The notes beneath the pieces were generated by a model that searched no databases, had not been told where the DNA came from, and saw only the letters and a program-made list of their open reading frames with translations. A DNA stretch of 64,000 nt from NCBI RefSeq assembly GCF_036345915.1, contig NZ_CP107785.1, positions 5,828,001 through 5,892,000 of the forward strand, in the 5' to 3' direction. The translations under genes and the position numbers were made by a program. Source of the DNA: Nocardia sp. NBC_00565 (GTDB lineage Bacteria > Actinomycetota > Actinomycetes > Mycobacteriales > Mycobacteriaceae). This document shows positions 27,451 to 34,780 of this stretch, one piece after another; positions within the stretch are counted from its first letter, which is position 1; the number at the start of each line of letters is the position of its first letter.

Positions 27451-27553
27451 CCGCCTGCGCTGCCTGCCATTCGGTCCGAACCCCCGAACGACAGGCCCGG
27501 CACGGTTGCCCCCGACCCCCCTCCGGGCAAGCAACCGCGCCACCCGATAAACC

Positions 27554-27592
27554 CGAATGCCGCGCTGGACGAGGTCCCCAGCGCGGCATTCG
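27554..27592 (+). terminator. Hairpin terminator after second narK
   Basis: A 15-bp perfect stem (CGAATGCCGCGCTGG with its complement) encloses a 9-base loop about 100 bases after the narK stop. No T-tract follows. It separates narK from the SCO2524-like cassette. The remaining sequence between 27593 and 27698 shows nothing recognisable. Confidence 0.7.
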
Positions 27593-27698
27593 GCTGTCGC
27601 GCACCCGGCACCCGCACGGCGGAGCCGAGCCGATCCGAACCTCATCACCGCACAACCATTTACGCTGAAAGCCAGTCTCGCCCCAGGAGAGGTGAGCG

Positions 27699-27902
27699 GT
27701 GGACATCGGATGGGGCCGGGCTCACCGAGATCGAACGAACCGTTACCGCCTAATCGGAAGCGCTTGCTGCACAAGCTATTTCGCCGCAATCTTTCGACCT
27801 CGCTCATTCCGTGGACTGGCGAACCTTGCCGAGGCACACTTTGTGTACAACGACGTTCGGCGCCGGTGGCCGAACGCGGGGGCGAGGGCAGGGACAGTAT
27901 GA
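27699..27902 (+). CDS. Possible small leader ORF ahead of the SCO2524-like gene
   Basis: A 67-codon frame from GTG 27699 with a good ribosome-binding site (AGGAGAGG, 6-base spacing). It ends in TGA that overlaps the ATG of the next gene (ATGA at 27899-27902), which would couple translation. The peptide (MDIGWGRAHRDR, NLAEAHFVYNDVRRRWPN) is Arg-rich and matches no family I know. Its third-position GC is lower than that of the neighbours. It may be a translated leader rather than a functional protein. Confidence 0.4.
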   Translation: MDIGWGRAHRDRTNRYRLIGSACCTSYFAAIFRPRSFRGLANLAEAHFVYNDVRRRWPNAGARAGTV

Positions 27903-29773
27903 GAATTCGGCCGCGGCAGCAGCTGCTCGACCTGTGGCGAGCCGTGCTCGCCTACTCCTATCGGGACGAGAAGTGGATCTGGGGCGGGCGCGACGGCGCC
28001 AACTCGATCAGCGACGCCGAACAGCTGCTGTGTCTGCTGTATCCGGCGACGGAGATCGATGCTTTCGCGCTGCACCAGCCCGACGAGATGGCCGCCGACG
28101 CGAAGACAGCCCTCGCCCTGTTCGGGGAGGAGACCCGTATCGGTCGGGTCCTGGTGGATCTGCTCGACGACTACCTCGATCGCTACGCGGGCGCCGACGG
28201 CCGGCCGATCTTCGCCGCAGGCAGCTACCTGCATTCCGTCGACGAAAAACCGCCCAGCGAAGCACAATTGGCGCTGGAAGTCGTCGACTCCTATTCGATG
28301 TCGCTGAGCCTGTGCATCGCATCGATGCGCTTCCTGCGCGGCTTCGACCGATTCGTCCGCGGTGAGGTGCGGATGGAGGCCAGGAAGCTGCGTGAGCGGA
28401 TCCCCCTCGTGATCGACAAAGTCAGCACTCGGCTCACCGCCGCGATGGCGGGCCTGGTGCGCAGCTTCGTGATTCACACCCCGGAGTCGAAAATGGCTAC
28501 GGGGCAGGAGATCCTGAACATGATCAATCAGAGCCGCGCACCGGCCGACGATGCCCTCGCGCGGCTGTCGGCTCGGCTGGAGCAGCTGCGGGTCAGGGCC
28601 GCCAGCGAGGTCAGGCTCGGTCAGCCTGCCGAGAGCGACATCGCCGACGACAAGCGGATCGACATCGCCGACGACAAGCGGCTGTTCGAATGCGGGTGGG
28701 GCTGGGGCATCGTCCACACCGCCGAGCCGATCGACTTCGTACCCGGCCACGTGGGCACTGCGACCGGCCTCGCGGAGCCCCGCCCCTACCTGTACTTCAC
28801 CGCCGTGGCCCTGGACGGCATCATCGACCTGGCGTCTCAGCGCATCCGGGAACTGGACCTGCTCACCGACGAGCAGCGCAAGCTCGCCGACGCGTTGGCA
28901 CTGCGTTTCGAACTCACCCGCAACTACTGGTCGACCGTGGCCCGCTTCGGCAGCGGCCGTTGGCCATTGGAGGACATCCCCTGGCGCACCTCCGACGGCG
29001 AGGAGTCGGACTACTTCAGCCTCGCGGTCAGCGCCATGCTCATTCAGGACCTGGTCTACCGCGACAGCACCGAGGATCTGGCACGCACGGTGGCGGTGTT
29101 CGATCAGCTGGCCCGCCGCGGCCGGATCACCAGTCGGCTCACCTCCGGCGACCCGGCCGCAACCCTGCACTATCCCGGCGTGCGGATGCGCTTGGCCGGT
29201 AGCGAGCACATCGGCGGTGGGCCCCAATTGGAGTGGTACGTACCGGATTTCGTGACGATGATGCTCAAGCGCTGTCTGCAGGCCGCACGCCTGCGCACCG
29301 AGGTCGACACCCGCGACCAGCTGATGGCGCTGGCCGAATCGGCCATGGACCACATCGACAGTCGCATGCTGCGAGACAGCCCCGCCCGGGGACTGTGGGA
29401 CGACCCCGGCTGGCTGTTCGACACCGCGAAACCCATCGCCGAAGGCCCATCCTGGTTCGTCACCGAGCGGGTGATGGAATGCCTGGTAATCGCGCACGAC
29501 ACCTTCAGCAGACCACCGCTGGCACCGAAGTCCATGGTCTCCCGCGCGGTGGATCTACTCAGCGAGGCCGAACACCTGCTCAACCAGGAGGAGCTCGAGG
29601 TCGAAGGCGATGATGTGTCCCCGAGGCAAGTGGCGGTCAACCGGATTCGGCAATCACTCGACCGCGCCCGCCGTGTGCTGAACGAGCGCCCCGGAACCGC
29701 CTACGGCCTGGCCACTCAGGCACTGACCCAGCTCGACGAACTGGCGTACGCGCGCCATGACGCGACGCGGTAA
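27899..29773 (+). CDS. SCO2524-like protein, cassette A
   Basis: A 624-residue protein of unknown function resembling the Streptomyces SCO2524 family (recognised from memory). No catalytic motif is visible. Conserved blocks shared with the second copy at 34781 are MRIRPRQQ, GANSISDAEQLLCLLYPATE, EDIPWRTSDGEESDYFSLAV and ATQALTQLDELAYARHDATR. It is soluble, largely helical, without a signal or membrane segment. ATG 27899 is supported by the same start in the paralogue. It is first of four tightly packed genes (9-, 0- and 1-base gaps) that surely form one transcript. Confidence 0.8.
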   Translation: MRIRPRQQLLDLWRAVLAYSYRDEKWIWGGRDGANSISDAEQLLCLLYPATEIDAFALHQPDEMAADAKTALALFGEETRIGRVLVDLLDDYLDRYAGADGRPIFAAGSYLHSVDEKPPSEAQLALEVVDSYSMSLSLCIASMRFLRGFDRFVRGEVRMEARKLRERIPLVIDKVSTRLTAAMAGLVRSFVIHTPESKMATGQEILNMINQSRAPADDALARLSARLEQLRVRAASEVRLGQPAESDIADDKRIDIADDKRLFECGWGWGIVHTAEPIDFVPGHVGTATGLAEPRPYLYFTAVALDGIIDLASQRIRELDLLTDEQRKLADALALRFELTRNYWSTVARFGSGRWPLEDIPWRTSDGEESDYFSLAVSAMLIQDLVYRDSTEDLARTVAVFDQLARRGRITSRLTSGDPAATLHYPGVRMRLAGSEHIGGGPQLEWYVPDFVTMMLKRCLQAARLRTEVDTRDQLMALAESAMDHIDSRMLRDSPARGLWDDPGWLFDTAKPIAEGPSWFVTERVMECLVIAHDTFSRPPLAPKSMVSRAVDLLSEAEHLLNQEELEVEGDDVSPRQVAVNRIRQSLDRARRVLNERPGTAYGLATQALTQLDELAYARHDATR

Positions 29774-29782
29774 GGCGGCATT

Positions 29783-30697
29783 GTGCTGGTGTTCTCCACC
29801 TCCGACAAGGGCGGCACCGGACGCTCGGTGACCAGCTGCAACATCGCGTACCGGCTGTGTCTTTCCGGGCACAATGTCGCCTATGTCGATTTCGATTTCG
29901 GCTCGCCTACCGCTGGCGCACTATTCGAAATCAGCGCTATGGAGCGCGGTACGTCGCTCGGCGGCACGCATTCCTATCTGCTCGGCGAGCAGGGCACCGT
30001 CGACCGTGTCGACATCGGCACGGCCACAGACCGGACCGAACTCAAGCGCGTCGGTCCCCGCTCCGGCCGACTGGTCCTGTTTCCCGGCGACGAGGGGGGC
30101 GCCGAATTCCTCACCTGTGACGACGAAATGGTGCAGCGCTGCGTGGAGTTACTGGCGACGCTGGAGCAGGAATTCCCAGTGGTGGTTGTCGATCTCAGCG
30201 CGGGTCGGTCGATCGCGCTCGAAATCACCCTGAAGGCAACGGCTCTGCCGCAATTGCGGCGGCACACCGCGCGCTGGCTGATCTTCCACCGCTGGACCCG
30301 CCAGCATATTCTGGCCGCCTCCGGATTGGTGTACGGCCAGAACGGGCTGCTGCAGAGCGGTACCTTGTACGGCCACGACCAAGACGAACTGCTCGGCTCG
30401 CTGCGCTATGTGCGCACGGCCGTACCCGACACCAACTCCCACCTCAGCGCCCAGCGTGCCGCCCAAGCGGCGTGGCTGCAGGAGCAGGACGCCGCGCTGC
30501 GGCGCCTTGCCACCGCCAACCGTCTCGGCACAACCGCGGTCCTCGGAGCCACCCCCATAGAGCCGGTGCTTCAGTGCCGCGAACAGCTCATTCTCGACAG
30601 CGACGTCAATGCCCACATCGCCAACAACGAGACCGCGCAGGCATACATCGAACTCGCCCGCAGCCTGGTCGACAACGCAACCTGGGAGAGACTCTAG
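29783..30697 (+). CDS. SCO2523-like variant P-loop (ParA/MinD-type) protein
   Basis: A 304-residue protein with a ParA/MinD-like start: VFSTSDKGGTGRSVTSCNIA carries a deviant Walker A with KGGTGRS, where active members have KGGxGKS/T. VAYVDFDFGSPTAG stands where the Walker-A-prime/switch segment lies, and FPVVVVDLSAGRS resembles Walker B. The replaced lysine casts doubt on normal ATP hydrolysis, though the deviant N-terminal Lys is kept. The start is GTG 29783 after AAGGCGG. It is second gene of the cassette. Confidence 0.8.
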   Translation: MLVFSTSDKGGTGRSVTSCNIAYRLCLSGHNVAYVDFDFGSPTAGALFEISAMERGTSLGGTHSYLLGEQGTVDRVDIGTATDRTELKRVGPRSGRLVLFPGDEGGAEFLTCDDEMVQRCVELLATLEQEFPVVVVDLSAGRSIALEITLKATALPQLRRHTARWLIFHRWTRQHILAASGLVYGQNGLLQSGTLYGHDQDELLGSLRYVRTAVPDTNSHLSAQRAAQAAWLQEQDAALRRLATANRLGTTAVLGATPIEPVLQCREQLILDSDVNAHIANNETAQAYIELARSLVDNATWERL

Positions 30698-31705
30698 ATG
30701 CGTGGAACGCGAGGATACAGCGAGGCGACCGATCGGCCGCAGATCGCGCGGGTTCCATTGTCGCACTTGTCGATCGAGGTCGGGCACTTCTATCCCAACG
30801 ACATCACCGGCGACATCGACCGGGTGAAGGCGGAGTTCCGCCGCATCGTCCCGCTGGTGTCGGCATTCGTCGAATCGGCGCGGGTACAGTTCGGCCCCGA
30901 AGCACGAGTCAGCACCTGCTACCTGATCGACGACTACTTCCAGCCCGACACAGACCCCGCCGAAATCCTCGGAAAGCTGCTGGCGGCTGCCGACGAAACC
31001 GGTTTGACCATCGACTATCTGGCGCGCGAGTCCGGCTGCTGGCAGACCTCACCGTTCGCCGACGGTGTGCCGTCGGGCGAGCCGATTCCGGTGGCGGAGA
31101 TGGTGGCCGCACGCATCATCGCCGAGCCCGCGCCGCCGGACACCGGCCGCCGCCCACCCACGGCCCAATCGGGCTGGTTGTGCAACGGCCGCCGATCCTC
31201 GGAGCACGAATCTGCGCAGGCCATGCGCGGACGGCCCTACGAGCCGCCGGAGGAGTTCGGTCGCCGCGAACACTCCATCTTCCTCGATGTGCAACTGTGG
31301 CGCACGCGGATCGACGAGGGGGTCACCGAGACCAGATGGTCGTGCTCGTTCCTGGCCGCCGTCTGGCACCTGATGCGACTGGGGATGCTGCGCTATCACG
31401 GTGAGCCCGTGGTGGATCCGCAACCCTGGCGCGGCGAACCGTGGCCGCGTCGCTGGCACGAGGTACCGCCCGTGGTGCAGGTCAATCCGGCTGCCCAGCC
31501 GTTCGCGGCCTACCGGACGCTGTCGATGCTGCCCAAGCTCTACATCGGCATAGAGCACTCGGTCCGACTGGTGCTCGATCATCTGGATCTGGACGACGAC
31601 GTGGTCAACCAGATCATCGACTGCGGGGCCAACGACCAAGTACCTGTGACGGTGTCACGCAAAATCAGCGACCGGTTGTCCCACCTGCTCCTCGACGGGT
31701 CTTGA
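30698..31705 (+). CDS. SCO2522-like protein
   Basis: A 335-residue protein of unknown function, third in the cassette. Its ATG directly follows the stop of the P-loop gene. Recognisable blocks are ARVPLSHLSIEVGHFYPNDI near the N terminus, VSTCYLIDDYFQPDTDPAEI and the C-terminal AAYRTLSMLPKLYIGIEHSV. It is soluble, with no enzyme motif seen. The family name is from memory of Streptomyces SCO2522; the position and the 2523 neighbour support it. Confidence 0.75.
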   Translation: MRGTRGYSEATDRPQIARVPLSHLSIEVGHFYPNDITGDIDRVKAEFRRIVPLVSAFVESARVQFGPEARVSTCYLIDDYFQPDTDPAEILGKLLAAADETGLTIDYLARESGCWQTSPFADGVPSGEPIPVAEMVAARIIAEPAPPDTGRRPPTAQSGWLCNGRRSSEHESAQAMRGRPYEPPEEFGRREHSIFLDVQLWRTRIDEGVTETRWSCSFLAAVWHLMRLGMLRYHGEPVVDPQPWRGEPWPRRWHEVPPVVQVNPAAQPFAAYRTLSMLPKLYIGIEHSVRLVLDHLDLDDDVVNQIIDCGANDQVPVTVSRKISDRLSHLLLDGS

Positions 31706-31706
31706 G

Positions 31707-32693
31707 ATGGCCGTCCCCTTAGTGATGCTCGGCGAGGTTCGTACCTGCCTGCTACCATCGGCGGCCGCACTCACCCGAGCAGAGGCCGGTGAGTTGCTGG
31801 CGCTGATGCCCGGCTGCGCGGTGCGCTGGCGGGAGCGGCCGGGCAAACTCGCCATTTCGCCCACCGTCGCGGTCGGCGTCGACTGCAACCTGCCGCTGGG
31901 CGAGCAGGTTGCGCATGTCGTCGGCACCGTGGCGACCAGCATCGTGCTGGCGGGTGGGCGTGTGCTGCAATCCTCGGCCAGCACCCGGGTGGTGCGGGCC
32001 TCCGAGAAGCGGCGGCAGACGTGGTCGCACTACGTCAGCCAGAAGGGCGTGACGGAGGTCATCAGCCGTATCCCCGAAAGAGCGACGGCCGGAATCGCTT
32101 TGGCCGAGGGGTACCTCACCGGCCCGGTCGGCGGCGACATCTTGGACCTGGCCTCGATCAGTGAGCGCCTGCTGTCGCGAATCCGCGCCGATGTCGGGCT
32201 GGACCATGATCCACCCGTGCGGGCGCGTACCACCCGGCTGCGCTGGACCGCGCGTATCGGCGGCACTGCCGGGCCCACAGCGGAGCTGCATCTCGACGAC
32301 GACAGTGTCCGCTCGATCCGGCTGATCGTGCGCGCGGAGTCAGATCTCGATGCGGCGCAACGGTTCTGCGAGGATCTGGCCGCGCACGACTGGCTGCTGA
32401 CCGTACTTGCCGACGCCCTCGACGAGGCGGACCGATTCCCTTCGCACAGCCGTGAGCGGATGAACACCCTTGCGCCGGCGCTCGAACACCTGACGGGATT
32501 GTGGATGCCGGGCGGACACACTCCCGCCGAGTTGCGTGCGCTATGGAAGGAGTTGCAGACCGAGCCAGGCTTCTCTCGCCAGTGGACGACGCTGGTCGCC
32601 AGGCTGCGGGACAATATCGCGGTGGCAACGCTGGCGGCCTTGCGGCACAAGGTTTTCGACTCCGATTCGCAGTCGGAACCAGTTTCGCACTAG
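31707..32693 (+). CDS. SCO2521-like protein
   Basis: A 328-residue protein, last in the cassette, starting one base after the stop of the SCO2522-like gene. Characteristic blocks are VMLGEVRTCLLPSAAALTRA, VGVDCNLPLGEQVAHVVGTV, GGRVLQSSASTRVVR and WSHYVSQKGVTEVI. The C-terminal segment QWTTLVARLRDNIAVATLAAL is the part preserved in the collapsed second cassette. No known activity. Confidence 0.75.
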   Translation: MAVPLVMLGEVRTCLLPSAAALTRAEAGELLALMPGCAVRWRERPGKLAISPTVAVGVDCNLPLGEQVAHVVGTVATSIVLAGGRVLQSSASTRVVRASEKRRQTWSHYVSQKGVTEVISRIPERATAGIALAEGYLTGPVGGDILDLASISERLLSRIRADVGLDHDPPVRARTTRLRWTARIGGTAGPTAELHLDDDSVRSIRLIVRAESDLDAAQRFCEDLAAHDWLLTVLADALDEADRFPSHSRERMNTLAPALEHLTGLWMPGGHTPAELRALWKELQTEPGFSRQWTTLVARLRDNIAVATLAALRHKVFDSDSQSEPVSH

Positions 32694-32813
32694 CCGCGGT
32701 AAGCGCACCGACACCGATGAGAAATCGCTTCGACGTGGGTGGTGAACATTTCCGGCGGCGACTGTGCGGGGTGCGCCGCCGATCTACATCCGTAGCGGAC
32801 TGTGCTGCGCGCC

Positions 32814-33338
32814 TTACGACCCGTTTCGAGCCGACGCAACGAACGAGGGAATCTCGTTCAGGATCGCGAGTTCAGTCTCCGGGAACAAGCGGTATTCGAG
32901 TACATCGCGTGGCTCACCCTCTCCGAAGTACCGATTATCTTGTTCGACGAGTTCGAACCCGGCCTGCTTGAACAGGTTGCTCGCCGCATGATTGTCCGGT
33001 CGCACGGTCAGGTACATCACTTTGGTGCCCAGTTCTCCGCACGCCCGCAGGGCGCGGTCCAATAGGCCCCGGCCATAGCCGCACCCCTGATACTGTTTGG
33101 CCACGGCAAAGGTGAACAGCAGGGCGCGGCCGGACTTCTCCAGCGTCAGCGCGTACCCGATCACCGCGCCGCCCAATTCGGCGACCAGCCACTCGGATCC
33201 GTGCAGCTCGAACAGCTGCCGCAGCATCAGGTACAGGTACGGCTCATCGAAGACATCGGCCTCGATGGCCGCGAGATCCTCGAGGTCGGCGAAGCAGGCC
33301 CGGCGATATTCCGGCTGCGGCGCCTCAGCGATGTCCAT
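32814..33338 (-). CDS. GNAT-family N-acetyltransferase
   Basis: A 174-residue acetyltransferase (ATG 33338, with AGGGAG close upstream; further in-frame ATGs at 33371 and 33407). The acetyl-CoA loop is FAVAKQYQGCGYGRGLLDRA, followed by VMYLTVRPDNHAASNLFKQAGF, as in the RimI-like branch. The substrate is unknown. It lies between the two SCO252x cassettes, convergent with the first. Confidence 0.85.
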   Translation of the reverse strand: MDIAEAPQPEYRRACFADLEDLAAIEADVFDEPYLYLMLRQLFELHGSEWLVAELGGAVIGYALTLEKSGRALLFTFAVAKQYQGCGYGRGLLDRALRACGELGTKVMYLTVRPDNHAASNLFKQAGFELVEQDNRYFGEGEPRDVLEYRLFPETELAILNEIPSFVASARNGS

Positions 33339-33724
33339 GTGCTCCCTAATGCCAGAGTATAAGCCGTCCATTTCCAGCCTAGAACTTTCTTTCGTCAACC
33401 GCGTCATTGTAGAGGTCCTGGAATGGTCCTGTGATACGACGGGGCGTTGGGCACTGAAAATACCAACCAGTCGGGCTATCGGGCGAAGTGTCCGGGCAAG
33501 AAGTCAACGCCCGAGTCGCCGGACACGACAACACTTATTTCAGCGCCGACGAGCCGCGCGATAACTTGTCGCGACAGATCGTATACCCCACCCAGACCAT
33601 CCCCGATCCGAAACGACCTGCCCTTGATCAAGGGCCGTCGCCGACCCCGGCTGGTAGCCCAATCACATTGCTATGGTGGATATCACGCGTCCAGAATGCG
33701 TGGGCGATCCGGGGGAGATACGGG
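33339..33724. other. Intergenic region between GNAT and channel-like genes
   Basis: Divergent promoter region of 386 bases. No gene is supported. An open frame continues upstream of the channel-like gene to 33488, but the family-like sequence and a ribosome-binding site (GGGGAGA at about 33713) point to ATG 33725. No operator could be identified. Confidence 0.5.
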
Positions 33725-34582
33725 ATGACCGAATACGAGGGACAGCTGGGGCTCTCCGACTTCGTCCGGTCCATGACCACACGCATCGACCGGCACGGCG
33801 AGGCGTACGCCGCGGAGGTCACGGAATTTCGCGAGGAACCGCATACCGGTCAGGATGATTCGGCCGAACGGGAGCTACTGGATTCCTTCAATATCCATGT
33901 GGAGAACGTGGTCGCCCACTACAACCCGCCGGAGACGCGACGGCGCGGAGACAGCCTGGTCTTCGCCCATATCTACGTGGCTGTGGGCCGCAGCGCCGAC
34001 GAAGACGAGGGTGTCCGCAGGACCTTGCTGACCGCGCTGCTGGCCGCGGAGGTCGAATTGCGCGGGCCGCTGCGGCTCAGCCCGACCCAGAACATGCACT
34101 TGGCCGGGATCTACGAACGGATCGGCACCGATCTCACGGCGCACGGGCTGCCCGCGCACGCGGTACTCTCGCTGCGCCGCGCCGCAAGCCTGCACGGCCA
34201 GAACGAGGATGTCGACGCCCAGGACCGCTGCGGGTTGGCCATGGCGCGGGCCCGGCGGCAGGCGCGCTCTCCCGCTTGGCGCCGGATACCCGGTTGGGCC
34301 GCAGATCTGCTCTGCGGCTACGGCTATCGCCCGTTCCGGCTGCTGCCATGGATCGCGCTGCTCCTGGTGACGTTCACCATCGGGCTACGGGCGAGCGCCG
34401 AGGTGTCGATCACGACCGCGTTTCACATCTGCCTGGTCAACTTCCTGAACCCGATCGGTCTCGGCGACCTCGACCGCGTGCACCAGATCGGCCGCGGCCT
34501 GCTGATAATCGAATCCTACGTGGGGATCATCTCCACCTCGGTCTTCTTTGCGCTGCTGGTGCGGCGGTGGTTCCGGCTGTGA
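33725..34582 (+). CDS. Membrane protein with two-helix ion-channel-like C terminus
   Basis: A 285-residue protein. Residues 1 to about 195 are soluble and helical, possibly TPR-like (MHLAGIYERIGTDLTAHGLP, AVLSLRRAASLHGQ). The end has two membrane helices (LLPWIALLLVTFTIGLRAS and LLIIESYVGIISTSVFFALL) flanking a pore-like segment FHICLVNFLNPIGLGDLDRV. The layout resembles 2TM potassium-channel modules, but the filter TVGYGD is replaced by NPIGLGD, so ion selectivity is doubtful. It sits between the two cassettes and is convergent with the second. Confidence 0.7.
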   Translation: MTEYEGQLGLSDFVRSMTTRIDRHGEAYAAEVTEFREEPHTGQDDSAERELLDSFNIHVENVVAHYNPPETRRRGDSLVFAHIYVAVGRSADEDEGVRRTLLTALLAAEVELRGPLRLSPTQNMHLAGIYERIGTDLTAHGLPAHAVLSLRRAASLHGQNEDVDAQDRCGLAMARARRQARSPAWRRIPGWAADLLCGYGYRPFRLLPWIALLLVTFTIGLRASAEVSITTAFHICLVNFLNPIGLGDLDRVHQIGRGLLIIESYVGIISTSVFFALLVRRWFRL

Positions 34583-34587
34583 GGCGG

Positions 34588-34776
34588 CTACCAGTCCGTG
34601 CTGCTGATCTTGGTCTGGCGCAATGCCGCCAGGGTCGCGACGGTCATCCGATCACGTAGCTGACCGACCCGGGCGGTCCACTGCGCGGCGCCCGCTATGC
34701 ACACCCGATAGGCGATATTGCAACTGGTCACCGAGCGGCCGGTGCCGCCCTTGTCCGAGGTAACGAAGACGATCAT
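34588..34776 (-). pseudogene. Collapsed 2523::2521 fusion remnant, cassette B
   Basis: A 62-codon open frame. Residues 1-29 are the start of a SCO2523-like P-loop protein (IVFVTSDKGGTGRSVTSCNI). Residues 30-62 are the end of a SCO2521-like protein (AAQWTARVGQLRDRMTVATL), aligning with the C terminus of the gene at 31707. Compared with cassette A, roughly 2.7 kb (the rest of 2523, all of 2522, most of 2521) is missing, and the junction is in frame. It starts 4 bases after the SCO2524-like stop, so the original gene order is kept. Probably non-functional, but it is still open. Confidence 0.8.
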
Positions 34777-34780
34777 CCGA

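Noticed and set aside
25909..27837. Large minus-strand ORF opposite the second narK
   Set aside because: The composition is that of a GC-rich antisense shadow with no domain; narK on the plus strand is certain.
33488..33724. N-terminal extension of the channel-like protein
   Set aside because: The upstream frame has no ribosome-binding site, and its sequence is uneven; GGGGAGA before ATG 33725 is better.
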